Origin: Salinithrix halophila
GTDB lineage: Bacteria > Bacillota > Bacilli > Thermoactinomycetales > DSM-45169
Assembly (NCBI RefSeq): GCF_042650125.1
Contig: NZ_JBHSAP010000009.1
Coordinates: 712,919-776,918, forward strand
DNA length: 64,000 nt
Reading direction: 5' to 3'
The stretch's first letter is position 1; each line of letters starts with the position of its first letter. The notes below the pieces were generated by a model, which saw only the letters and a program-made list of their open reading frames with translations, was not told the origin of the DNA and searched no databases. The position numbers and the translations under genes were made by a program. Shown here in pieces: positions 41,757 to 51,100 of this stretch.

Positions 41757-41979
41757 GAAGATATTGACAAACCCCAGCGTAGGGGTGCGGAGCTGGATTT
41801 CCGACTCCGGGCCTGTCCGCTCCGTGTCCTCTGGCTCCAACCAGCGGCCAAAGGAAAAGCATGTGTGGCTGCAAAAAGGTTGGAGCCTCTGGATACTCCA
41901 CTGGGTGGTCGGTGCCAACAGGCGCTCCGCCTGAAACCGGCCCACCTTCGCGGTGTGGAAGAACTTTTCCAGCAGTCTC
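41757..41979 (+). mobile_element. Structured element inserted in the aldo/keto reductase terminator (long copy)
   Basis: A 223-bp non-coding block homologous to 31776-32021. It starts GAAGATATTGACAAACCCC and ends GAACTTTTCCAGCAGTCT. Inside, a 10-bp stem GGCTCCAACC/GGTTGGAGCC encloses a second stem, and the homologous stems in the other copy have different bases but still pair. Flanking hairpins at 41736-41756 and 41980-42000 form the duplicated target. Confidence 0.72.
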
Positions 41980-42006
41980 AACCCGCCCGAGAGGCGGCTT
42001 TTTTAA
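41980..42006 (+). terminator. Aldo/keto reductase terminator, gene-distal hairpin copy
   Basis: AACCCGCC..GGCGGCTT hairpin followed by T6 on the plus strand. It retains the functional T-tract of the presumed original terminator. Confidence 0.78.
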
Positions 42007-42018
42007 TGAAATAGCCCC

Positions 42019-42258
42019 TCACCCTCGGCGGGCTTTCCCCAGTTTGGACCTCACTGTTACTTGATCATTCACATCATGGTCATTAAATTCATTCACTTGT
42101 TTAGAGGCTATCGCACCAAAATCCCCGATGATGGAAGCACTTCCTGCATATTTTTGGTTATATTGGGCCGCGATGTTGATCGTGTTCCCAAAACTAACCG
42201 TTCCAGCCCCCGAAATATTGTTTTGCTCCAAAATTCCAATATTGTTGAAGGTCCCCAT
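42019..42258 (-). CDS. GerPA/GerPF-like spore germination protein
   Basis: A 79-aa protein, ATG after GGGAGGATGGT. NISGAGTVSFGNTINIAAQ and YAGSASIIGDF, followed by NDHDVNDQ, match the GerPA/GerPF pattern (VNFGD, GSGxxNTGDF, DxDVxDQ). GerP proteins help nutrients pass the spore coat. It stands alone and not in a gerPABCDEF operon. On the minus strand CATAGGATA near 42340 resembles a sporulation sigma-K -10 element, but I could not match a -35. Confidence 0.72.
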   Translation of the reverse strand: MGTFNNIGILEQNNISGAGTVSFGNTINIAAQYNQKYAGSASIIGDFGAIASKQVNEFNDHDVNDQVTVRSKLGKARRG

Positions 42259-42479
42259 ACCATCCTCCCTTTCCAATTCATCCGTTACCCAAACTGCTAA
42301 TCCCCAGGGACAATCCCCCTTTGCCCTATCCTATGAAGGAATCTACGGAATGGCGAGGGCCGTCGGGCAAACTCCGCCAGACCCCCGACAACCAGAAAAG
42401 GGATGTTTCCCCACGCCCCCGATGGCATATTAGGCGGTATCCGCAACAGGCTTTCCTGTCGCTTCCCGAAAGCTAAGAA
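42259..42479. other. Intergenic region between the GerP-like gene and the flavoprotein operon
   Basis: No coding region is supported. It should hold the promoter of the GerP-like gene (possible CATAGGATA box) and the terminator of the flavoprotein operon, although no clear stem-T-tract is visible near 42470. Confidence 0.35.
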
Positions 42480-44051
42480 TCAAAGCTCCCGCAAGCGGGC
42501 CTTTTCCTTGATATAATCGGCGGAACGGGCTGCGAGGGCCATCACCGTATTCGTCGGGTTGCCGCCCCCCGAGGTCACGAATGTGCTTGCGTCACAGATG
42601 AATAGGTTGGGAATATCATGGGTTTGCCCGTATGAATTAACCACGGATGTGGCGGGATCGTTCCCCATCCGGCATCCTCCCATGAGGTGGGCGGTATCCG
42701 GAACGGTAAACTCGGGGGTACCCCCGGCAGCTCGAATAATGTCGCTCATTTTGTCCACCGCATGACGGATCAGCTTCCTGTCATTTTCTCCGTAGCTGAA
42801 GGTCACCTTCGCCCGGGGCATCCCGTTTGGGTCCTTTTCTTCCGACAGGGTAATTCGGTTGTTCGGGTCGGGCAGGACTTCCCCCACCAGGGTAATCCGT
42901 CCGTAATAATTATAATCCAGCATCACTTTTTGCAAGGCTTCTCCCCATAGCGGGCCGCCCTCGGATTTGGCGATCGCAGTCGCAAAGGCCACTGGACGCG
43001 CCCCGTGGGCATGGAGGGTGTAACCCTTCACAAAATCATTTTCCGGGTCGGTGCGATAAAAGGCCTGAGTGGTTGCCAGTACAGGCGTTCCTTTGTATAG
43101 ACGGATCTCCCGATCAAATTTTCCGTATACATCATGGCTGCTGTGGGGCATGAAGGCTTTGCCCACCCATCCGCTGCTGTTGGCCAATCCATCCGGAAAC
43201 CGAGCATCGGCAGAATTGAACAACAGACGCGGGGTTTCTACCACATAAGCGGACAAAATCACGACCTTTGCCTTCTGTTCATAGGTTTTCCCCTGATGGA
43301 GAAAACGGACGCCCGTGGCCCTGCCTGTCCGATCCGTCAACACCTGGGTTACCATACATTGAGATAGGACTTCCGCCCCGGCCTTTATCGCCTTCGGGAT
43401 ATGGACAATAAGGGTGCTAAATTTCGCATCAGGCATACACCCCTGGTTGCAAAATCCCCGGTTGATACAGGGCGGGCGTCCTTCGAAAGGGGCGGACAAG
43501 ATCGCCAGCGGTGCTACCACGCTTTTGATCCCCAGCTTGTCACATCCATTCTGGAACATATAAGCATTGGGGCTCAGCGGCTCCCGCTCCGGGTAAGGGT
43601 AAGGCCCGTGAAAGTTCCCCCAGGGAAAGTGTTTGGGACCGGACACCGCGATTTCCTTCTCAATCTTGTCATAATAAGGGGCGAGGTCTTCATAATCGAT
43701 GGGCCAGTCTTCGCCCACTCCATCGAGGGTTCGTGACCGAAAATCGGCATCCTGGAACCGCAGGAATACACCCGTAAAATGGACAGTTCCCCCGCCGACA
43801 CCCCTCCCGCTGTTGTTATGCCCCATCGTGAGAGGGTCCTTACCGTCAACAATCCGGGTCTCCTGCCAGCCGAGATTTTTCATCGTCAATTCATCGCTGG
43901 CGAAGTCCTTCTGGGGATCACGCATCGGACCCGCATCCAAAACGACCACTTTCATTCCGGCCCGGCTCAATTCATGAGCCAGCACCCCTCCTGCCGCCCC
44001 GGCACCAACAATCACGACATCCACTTCTTGGTCGCCATATTTTCTATTCAT
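42480..44051 (-). CDS. GMC-family flavoprotein, gluconate 2-dehydrogenase-like large subunit
   Basis: A 523-aa GMC oxidoreductase. The FAD site VIVGAGAAGGVLAHELSRAGM lies at the N-terminus; GRGVGGGTVHFTG, CINRGFCNQGC and the C-terminal HLMGGCRMGNDPATSVV ... FVTSGGGNPTNTVMALAARSAD are typical of membrane-linked gluconate or sorbitol dehydrogenase large subunits. No signal peptide is present; a partner usually exports it or it works on the cytoplasmic face. It overlaps the preceding subunit-3-like gene by 8 nt. Confidence 0.9.
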   Translation of the reverse strand: MNRKYGDQEVDVVIVGAGAAGGVLAHELSRAGMKVVVLDAGPMRDPQKDFASDELTMKNLGWQETRIVDGKDPLTMGHNNSGRGVGGGTVHFTGVFLRFQDADFRSRTLDGVGEDWPIDYEDLAPYYDKIEKEIAVSGPKHFPWGNFHGPYPYPEREPLSPNAYMFQNGCDKLGIKSVVAPLAILSAPFEGRPPCINRGFCNQGCMPDAKFSTLIVHIPKAIKAGAEVLSQCMVTQVLTDRTGRATGVRFLHQGKTYEQKAKVVILSAYVVETPRLLFNSADARFPDGLANSSGWVGKAFMPHSSHDVYGKFDREIRLYKGTPVLATTQAFYRTDPENDFVKGYTLHAHGARPVAFATAIAKSEGGPLWGEALQKVMLDYNYYGRITLVGEVLPDPNNRITLSEEKDPNGMPRAKVTFSYGENDRKLIRHAVDKMSDIIRAAGGTPEFTVPDTAHLMGGCRMGNDPATSVVNSYGQTHDIPNLFICDASTFVTSGGGNPTNTVMALAARSADYIKEKARLREL

Positions 44052-44643
44052 TTTCGGGCTGCGCCTCCCATGGATCCAATTGCCCCAGTTGGGTCCTTAC
44101 ATAACCCCTGGGGTAAGCGGGCCCTCCATAACCGATTTCAGACCAGACTGTCGGATGGGAATAACAGGCCTCTACAGAAAGGTTGAGCATTTTTTTAAAG
44201 AAAGGCACCTGGGGGACCTTCTCCCAGCCGGTATCCTGAGGAGCTTGCCCCCGGCTCACTTCAGACAGAAGGTCCTTCTGTTGCTGTCGGTCCAGTTCGG
44301 TAAAGGAACGGCCATAGGTTTTTTCCGCAGTTTGGTCCAGAGCCTTTAACCCTTTTCGGACCAATTCTCCAGCCTTCGGGACATGGGGTTCCCGCTGCCC
44401 CTCACCGATCGAAGAAGCCAGTGTCCGATCAATGTGGAATAAGACAAACCGGATCAACTCTTTTCGACTCTCCCCGGTAAGGAGAGAACAGACTGGCTGC
44501 AAAATTGCTGCCTCCCTTTTTTTCAAAAAGCGATATTCCGAAGAGGCCTCTAATCGGGAAGTAACAATCCGTTGGGTATGATCATCCCAGTGATCTTTTT
44601 CCCTCATGATGTCAAAAGACGGGTAGTGCGTTTTCCTGTCCAT
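44044..44643 (-). CDS. Gluconate 2-dehydrogenase subunit 3 family protein
   Basis: A 199-aa protein; ATG at 44643 after GGAGGTGAAGGG. VCSLLTGESRKELIRFVLFHIDRTLA, LDRQQQKDLLSEV and EACYSHPTVWSEIGYGGPAYPRGYV are the family-typical helical and C-terminal motifs. Small subunits of this family normally carry a twin-arginine signal and escort the flavoprotein; none is seen here, which suggests an intracellular complex. It is cotranscribed with the GMC gene. Confidence 0.85.
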   Translation of the reverse strand: MDRKTHYPSFDIMREKDHWDDHTQRIVTSRLEASSEYRFLKKREAAILQPVCSLLTGESRKELIRFVLFHIDRTLASSIGEGQREPHVPKAGELVRKGLKALDQTAEKTYGRSFTELDRQQQKDLLSEVSRGQAPQDTGWEKVPQVPFFKKMLNLSVEACYSHPTVWSEIGYGGPAYPRGYVRTQLGQLDPWEAQPENE

Positions 44644-44647
44644 CCCT

Positions 44648-45040
44648 TCACCTCCAGTAGACCGCGACGAGACCCAATCCACTCAACGCCGTGAACATCA
44701 ATGGAAGGACGATGGGGGGGCCGATCAGGAAGTTTCGCAGTTCCCATCCACCCACTCGAATCCCCACTCCGCGAAAGTGATAATAAAACCCGATCAACCC
44801 GTCGAGAATGCCAAACCACATCAAGATAAGAAAGAGGGTACTCAACCAGGAAGTCCTATAAAAAGTAAACACCATGCCCACCACAAAAAAGAGGGGAGCC
44901 GCCAATACCGGAATCCACATCGCCTTATGGTGAAAGTTCTGGCGGTAATGAAAGAATGTGACCTGGACGGTCATCATCATAAAAGCCAGACTGACAAACA
45001 AGATCAGAATACGGTCCAACGGCCAACCAGCCCAGTTCAT
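44648..45040 (-). CDS. Four-helix membrane protein of the flavoprotein operon
   Basis: A 130-aa membrane protein with four hydrophobic segments (LILFVSLAFMMMTVQVTFF, IPVLAAPLFFVVGMVFTFY, TLFLILMWFGILDGLIGFYYHF, IVLPLMFTALSGLGLVAVYW). It is the first gene of the operon, ending just before subunit 3. It has no heme-binding CxxCH, so it is not the usual cytochrome partner; a His-rich loop (FHYRQNFHHK) is present. It may anchor the dehydrogenase. Family not recognised. Confidence 0.7.
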   Translation of the reverse strand: MNWAGWPLDRILILFVSLAFMMMTVQVTFFHYRQNFHHKAMWIPVLAAPLFFVVGMVFTFYRTSWLSTLFLILMWFGILDGLIGFYYHFRGVGIRVGGWELRNFLIGPPIVLPLMFTALSGLGLVAVYWR

Positions 45041-45163
45041 TGTCATGCCCCTTTCCAGGAGATGATTTCTATTCATCCTTATTGGTCCCCCATCCTTATC
45101 GGATCATACGAAAAATTTCCCAAGACATACTAAGGATCGACAGACAAGCGATGGAGGGAAGAC

Positions 45164-46285
45164 ATGATTATTGAGCAGGTGGAGACGTTTCCGTTGTTTT
45201 ACCGTTTGAAAGAACCCTACGGAGATGCCAACGGATATAAAGCATACCGAACGGCTTTCCTGTTTCGGGTCCGTACCCGCTCGGGGATCGAGGGGTGGGG
45301 CGAGTGTACGGATTGGCTCCCGACGTTGGAAAAAGGGTTTCGAGAGCGGATTATTCCTTACTTAGTGGGGAAAAACGCCGCCAACCGATCTCAGCTCGTC
45401 ACGCATATCATGAAGTGGCATCCCCGTTCAGCAGCGGGAGTCAGCATGGCCTTGACGGAAATCGTGGCCCGATATGCCGGGTTATCCGTTTGCGACTTGT
45501 GGGGTGGCCTACAAAGGCGGAACGTTCCTGTGTATGCCTCTTTCCAATCCTATACCGACCGCCCGGACTGGATTGCCCAATCCCTGGCCATGGTGAAAAA
45601 GGCTGTGGCAGAAGGCTATCATCAGGTGAAGGTCAAGGTCGGTGGCCGTCCCTTGAAGGAGGATGATCAACATATCTCCTCCTTGGTGGACTGTCTGAGA
45701 GGAACGGATGTCGAAGTGGCCATCGATGCCAACCAAAGTTATGATGCGGCTACCGCCCTTCGATGGAACCGGTTTTTTCAACGCTGGGATCAGTGGCTGT
45801 GGTTTGAGGAACCGCTCCCCCTGGACCAGATCCGGGATTATCACCTGTTGCGCTCCCGTACCGTTATCCCCGTGGCAGGGGGAGAAAATCTTTCGGGGAC
45901 CCGACAGTTTCTACCCGCGGTCAGGGAAGGTGCCTTCGATCTCCTTCAGCCGGATCTCCTTCACGTCGGGGGCGTAGATGCCTTGCGGGATACCTTACAA
46001 TTAGCCCGGTACCATGGCTTGCGGGCTTCTCCTCACGCCTTTGATGGGGCCCTCTCCCGTTGGTACGCCATCCTGGCTCAAGCCTGTCTTACGCCTTGGA
46101 GCAAAATGAATCATCCATCAATTGAACCTGTTGAGTGGGATGGCATGGATAACCCCTTTTCCTCCCTCCTGTCGGTCCAGCCTGTTGCGGGTACGGTTTC
46201 CATTCCCCAAGGTCCTGGAATCGGAGCTGAATGGGATATGGAGAAACTCGAAAAATACCGCTGGGACGGATCCATTTACCGGTAA
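45164..46285 (+). CDS. Enolase-superfamily enzyme (mandelate racemase/muconate lactonizing type)
   Basis: A 373-aa protein, ATG after GGAGGGAAGAC. Capping domain about 1-125; the barrel carries the KVKVGG lysine pair, metal ligands in AIDANQSYD, WFEEPL and AGGEN, and the C-terminal SPHAFDGALS His. It should abstract a proton alpha to a carboxylate. Residues do not decide between acid-sugar dehydratase, dipeptide epimerase or lactonizing activities; the divergent dehydrogenase operon hints at sugar-acid metabolism. Confidence 0.85.
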   Translation: MIIEQVETFPLFYRLKEPYGDANGYKAYRTAFLFRVRTRSGIEGWGECTDWLPTLEKGFRERIIPYLVGKNAANRSQLVTHIMKWHPRSAAGVSMALTEIVARYAGLSVCDLWGGLQRRNVPVYASFQSYTDRPDWIAQSLAMVKKAVAEGYHQVKVKVGGRPLKEDDQHISSLVDCLRGTDVEVAIDANQSYDAATALRWNRFFQRWDQWLWFEEPLPLDQIRDYHLLRSRTVIPVAGGENLSGTRQFLPAVREGAFDLLQPDLLHVGGVDALRDTLQLARYHGLRASPHAFDGALSRWYAILAQACLTPWSKMNHPSIEPVEWDGMDNPFSSLLSVQPVAGTVSIPQGPGIGAEWDMEKLEKYRWDGSIYR

Positions 46286-46293
46286 ACCGCACA

Positions 46294-46320
46294 AAAAAAC
46301 CGCCGTTATCGGCGGTTGTA
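46294..46320. terminator. Bidirectional terminator between the enolase-superfamily gene and pit
   Basis: AACCGCCG/CGGCGGTT with a four-base loop; A-run before and short T tract after. Confidence 0.75.
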
Positions 46321-46326
46321 TGGTTT

Positions 46327-47319
46327 CTATTCGAGAACTTTCAGCACCTGGTAAATCAGCCACGCCATCAAAGCTGTACCAGGAAGGGTGAGAACCCAGG
46401 CATAGAGGATTTTACCGGCGATCCCCCAGCGAACGCCCTTGACCCGTTCGGCCGCCCCCACCCCGATGATGGAACCGGTAATGGTGTGCGTGGTACTGAC
46501 GGGTACCCCGATCTTAGCGATCGTAGCGAGCAGGGCAGCAGCTGCCGTCTCAGCGGCGAATCCCTGAGGCGTGTCCAGGTGGTTGAGGCGCATCCCCAAG
46601 GTTTTGATTACCCGCCAGCCACCGATGGCCGTCCCGAAAGCCATGGCAAGACCGGCGGACAAGATTACCCAAAAAGGAACCTCTATCGTGTTCAAGAAGC
46701 CGCCGGATACGAGGGCCAGGGTAATGATCCCCATTGCCTTCTGGGCATCGGAAGCACCATGGCTAAAGGACATAAAGGCTGCAGATAAGATCTGAAGCGG
46801 GCGAAAAAGGCGCTTTACTTTAGATGGAGGAGAATTTCGGAATACATTTTGAATCAATTTCATCAAGAGGTATGAAAACAACGCACCAAGCAGTGGTGAC
46901 ACCAAAAGAGCGATCAGGACCATCAGGATCCCGTCCATCTTCAGCGCGTCTACCCCTTTAAAGGCCAGGGCAGCACCGACCAGGGAACCGATCAGGCCGT
47001 GTGAGGCGCTGACCGGCAACCCAAGGAGGGTCATGACGGTATTCCATATAATCGCCGACAGCAACGTGGCGACAATGACCAGTTGCGTGACGTCGTTCGG
47101 ATCGACGATGTCTCCCCCGATTGTCTTGGCCACGGCAGTAGAAAAGAACGCACCCGCCAGATTGAGAACAGCTGCGAGCATGAGAGCTTTGGCCGGCGTT
47201 AATGCACGGGTGCCGATAACTGTGGCGATCGCATTGGCCGAGTCATTCCACCCGTTGGTAAAATCAAAGATCAGGGCCAAGACGACAACCAATACGATCA
47301 GCACTGTCGGATCAAGCAT
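46327..47319 (-). CDS. pit: Low-affinity inorganic phosphate transporter, PiT family
   Basis: A 330-aa polytopic protein with both PiT signatures: FDFTNGWNDSANAIATVIGTRAL at the N-terminus and GASDAQKAMGIITLAL in the middle, plus GVPVSTTHTITGSIIGVG near the end. It takes up phosphate (or metal-phosphate) with protons. It overlaps the upstream DUF47 gene by 8 nt, the standard pit partner. Confidence 0.94.
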   Translation of the reverse strand: MLDPTVLIVLVVVLALIFDFTNGWNDSANAIATVIGTRALTPAKALMLAAVLNLAGAFFSTAVAKTIGGDIVDPNDVTQLVIVATLLSAIIWNTVMTLLGLPVSASHGLIGSLVGAALAFKGVDALKMDGILMVLIALLVSPLLGALFSYLLMKLIQNVFRNSPPSKVKRLFRPLQILSAAFMSFSHGASDAQKAMGIITLALVSGGFLNTIEVPFWVILSAGLAMAFGTAIGGWRVIKTLGMRLNHLDTPQGFAAETAAAALLATIAKIGVPVSTTHTITGSIIGVGAAERVKGVRWGIAGKILYAWVLTLPGTALMAWLIYQVLKVLE

Positions 47320-47932
47320 ACTTCATGACCACGCTTTCCAGGACATCAGCCAGATCCTCAGCATGGTCGGTCACCTCTTCCAGCTTCTCGTACAGTTCTT
47401 TCATCTTAATCAGTTCGATCGGATCCGTCGGGTCTTCGAACAAAGAGCCGACAGACTCACGCATCAGGCGGTCACCCTGGTTTTCCAGCAGATTAATTTC
47501 AACCACGATATTTTGGATGGAGGCGAAATCCCGTTTTTCCAGGGCAATAAAAGCTTCCTGCAGGAATTCAGCCACTTTCTCCAGCAATTCCGCGAATTGC
47601 ATTAAGTAAGGTGTTGTCTTTTCTACATGGCAGTATACAAACCGGGAAGCGCAGGCTTCCACACCATCGAGAACATCATCCAGTTTTACCGCCAATTCCA
47701 TGATGTCTTCCCGGTCCATCGGTGTGACAAAGGTTTGGTTCAATTCCCGAAGTATAATGTGGGTGAACTCATCGCCTTTGTTCTCGAGATCTTTCAACTT
47801 CTCGGCATACGCTTCTTTGTGCTCAAGGGTCTCCACATTCTGACGGAACAATTGCATGGCTTCCACAATATTGCCGGCAGCTTCCACAAGCGTGTGGTAG
47901 AAGACCGAGTCCTTCGAACGGTTAAAAAACAA
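47312..47932 (-). CDS. DUF47/PhoU-like partner of the PiT transporter
   Basis: A 206-aa all-helical protein starting at TTG (GGGGGAAT upstream). FFNRSKDSVFYHTLVEAA, EAYAEKLKDLENKGDEFTH and EDIMELAVKLDDVLDGVEA are the family pattern of E/DxxxD metal-binding helices. Members are thought to regulate the adjacent phosphate transporter. First gene of the pit operon. Confidence 0.92.
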   Translation of the reverse strand: MFFNRSKDSVFYHTLVEAAGNIVEAMQLFRQNVETLEHKEAYAEKLKDLENKGDEFTHIILRELNQTFVTPMDREDIMELAVKLDDVLDGVEACASRFVYCHVEKTTPYLMQFAELLEKVAEFLQEAFIALEKRDFASIQNIVVEINLLENQGDRLMRESVGSLFEDPTDPIELIKMKELYEKLEEVTDHAEDLADVLESVVMKYA

Positions 47933-48097
47933 AACCGATTCCCCCTAATGATTGACGGTTTTTTTACCAAGCATTAAACCTTACTCAACCGGTTTTCATC
48001 AATCCTCCCTTATCATAATCCTTTTTGAATAGAAAGCAAACAACCTCCATCAAATTGATATAGTACCATCGACTAATTTCCTTGACAACGATGGAAA
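47933..48097. other. Promoter region of the pit operon
   Basis: AT-rich, non-coding. It should contain the minus-strand promoter of the DUF47-pit operon. I saw no unambiguous -35/-10 pair and no Pho-box-like direct repeats. Confidence 0.35.
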
Positions 48098-48125
48098 AAA
48101 AGGAAGCCCGAAGGCTTCCTGGGTC
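48098..48125 (-). terminator. Terminator of the MMPL gene
   Basis: AGGAAGCC/GGCTTCCT hairpin followed by T8 on the minus strand, about 65 nt after the stop. Confidence 0.8.
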
Positions 48126-48189
48126 AGTAACGCTCCCGGTCTCACTGGTAGTATAACCAACCCGGTCGAACCGATGCGGGGCAAATCTC

Positions 48190-51100
48190 TCACCGAGCGG
48201 CAGAGTCGATACGGCCTTCTCCATCCGGGATCCCTCGGCGGTCGGGATCTGCTGCCAAGCGGCGGGTGATGGAAAACATGGCGGGGAGAAAGACTGGCAA
48301 GATCAGAACGGCTAGGAGGAAAAGCCCGATAATCACTACCGTCGCGATCTGGAGAAGTGTCAACACCCCGGATGGGTAAAGGGCCGCAAAGGTTCCTGAA
48401 AGGATGACTGCTGCAGAAAAAACGACTCCGCCTATATTTTTGGATGCCTCAATGATCGCTTCACCAGGAGTGAGATGACGGTACTCCAGGTACCGCATCA
48501 TCAGAAAGATACTGTAGTCCACCCCGAGAGAAACAACCATGATCAAGGAGAAAAAGGGTACCGTCCAGGTCAAACCCGGATAACCCAGCAGGTCTGAAAA
48601 GATCAACTCTGTCGTAGTCAGCGCCGTGAAGTAGGACAGGATCAAAGAACCGATGATATACACGGTGTTCCAGAAGGAACGGAGTATCCACAAAAGGACA
48701 AGTGATATTCCGGCCAGCATCAAAAGGGCGGTCCGATTAAAATCCGAGGTGGAAATACGTTTCAAATCCCGATTTTGCGATGATATCCCACCTATACCGA
48801 ATTTCCCGTCCTCATAATCCGTATTTTGAAGTTTGGCTGCAACGGTACGGTCCAGATCCGCTGCCGTCTCCATCGCACCCTCAGAGTAGGGATCCCCGTT
48901 TAGCACGATGTTCCATTGCATGGTCCGGCGATCGTCGGACATATAGGCATCCAGGGCTTTTCTGAATTCCTTTCCTTCCCGGACCTTCTTCGGGACAAAG
49001 AAAGTCCGGGAAGCATCAGAACCGGATAGATCACCCAGGTAGCCCTCTGCCTCTCTCAACCCCTTTTCAATACTCCCCAGCCCATTGGAACTAGAAGCTA
49101 GGCCGTTTTGTAATTTTGACAGATTGTCGTCCAGGGTACCAAGGCCCTGAAATAGCTTTTTCTGCCCGGTGTTTACTTTGCCGAGACCGCCTTTAATTCG
49201 ACTCAAGGCTTCCGTCACCTGGGACTGGCCAGCGGTTCCTTTCTTTAATCCGGCAACCAGAGCGGCGGAACCCGTATTTAACGCGTCAAGCCCTTCCACC
49301 ATCCTTTTCTGACCGGAAGTAACCCGTTTTAAACCGGCATTGACTTCGGCAAATTTCCGATTGGTGGCACCATACTCCCTGTTGAGCCTCTTAAAACCGG
49401 TATCCAACCGGTTCACTGCAGCGATCAACCCGTCGATACTGGCTTCGATCCTGCGGATATCAGGATCATTATCCATACCCGGTTTGTTCCGTAAAGCCGC
49501 AACCTGATGCTTCAAGCCGATAAGGGCGGGTTGAAGCCCCGCCACACCCATCTCGACCTTCCGATATTCACCGCCAAAGGTTTGATAGCCCTTGTACAAC
49601 TCGTTATATCCGTTATGCAATCGATCCGTAGAAACGGACAGCTCCTTCATACTCCCCCGAAGGGCCGTCAAGCCGGAATGGATCTTCTCTGCCCCTGCTG
49701 CTCCCTGGTTGAATCCGGCCTGAATTTCTCTCATGGCCCGATTCACATCCCCGATCCCAGCTCGGGCGGCTTGGGTGCCGGTGATTAGCTCTCCGGCGCG
49801 GGAGAAGTCTCGGTCTCCTCCTTCCAGTCGCTGGCTCGCTTTATCCAGCCCTTTTTGAATATCACCGGCTCCTTCCCCAGCTTTTTCCAGCCCTTCTTTC
49901 GTCTGTTTCGTCTGATTCTGTACATACAGCTCCCTGATCGGCTCCCCTTTGGGACGGGTGGGTCCATAGACGGTATCCACTCCTGGAGATTGCTCCATCG
50001 CTTCCGTGATCTGGTCAATAAAAGCAAGCGACTCCTTCGAGTCGAGGGGCTGGTCATTCTTCCACACCACCTGGGCGGGCATCGTCTGACCGGGTTTGAA
50101 CTCGTCGGCAACAATATCGAATCCTTTCACCGACGAATAGGACTCATCCACTTCTTCCAAGCTGTCGTAGGAAAGTTTCCCCTCGTAAAAAAAGAGGACG
50201 GGTACCGTCACGAGGGTAACGATCAAGAGGGCGGGCAAGGGGCGGCGATAGGAGAAAGCAGATAGGAAGGCCCAGATACGGCTTTCCCGGTGTCTCTTTG
50301 CCGTCTTAACCGGCCAGAACAACTTCGCCCCTATCAAGGACATAAAGACAGGCCCTAGTGTTACCAATGAGGCCCATAGAAAAAAGATCCCGATCGCGAC
50401 AGCCACGCCTGCCTGATAAATGGAAAACTGCGCCAACCCAAGACAACTGAACCCGATCAATACAGCCAACCCGCTGTAAAAAACCGTTTTTCCAGCAGTC
50501 TTGTAGGTAACGACAATCGATTCCGCCACGGATTTGCGTTTATTCAATTCTTCCTTAAAGCGGGAGAAAAGCAGGATATTATAATCCGTCCCAATCCCGA
50601 ATAGGACAAGAACGAGGAAAATTTGCGTAAAGTTGGCGAAAGGAAAGTCGAATTGGTCCACGAGATGAGCGACTGTTCCCAGGGAAACCACATAAGCAAA
50701 AGCGACAGTTACCAGAGAGACTAACGGTGCCACAGGCGACCGAAATACGAGAATCAAAACAATGATGATGAAGGCGACAGTGAACACTTCCGTCTTGCGT
50801 ACCCCATCCAGAGTGGTACGAGCAAAGTCCTCATTGATCAGCTCGCTCCCGGTCAAGTAATGATCGACCGAAACCTTAGCAAGGGCTTTGTCCAGTCCGG
50901 TACGCACCTCCTCCACTGTCCGTTCTCCCCTGTCAACGGTGAGAGAGGCCAATACTGTACTTCTGTCTTTGGACAGAAATCGTTCTTCCAACTCCTTTTC
51001 TTTAAAATGGGTCAGCACTTCATTAACGCCGAGTTCCTTGTCTGCTTCCAGCGCTTTCAGTGTTGTTTCCACTTCTCGGAGGTGTTCCCTCGTCATTTTC

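Noticed and set aside
31776..42000. Group II (class C) intron as explanation for the terminator-inserted elements
   Set aside because: Class C introns insert beside terminator hairpins and GGTGCG occurs near one end, but no domain V or VI is visible, the GTGCG is not at the junction, and the hairpin is duplicated on both sides.
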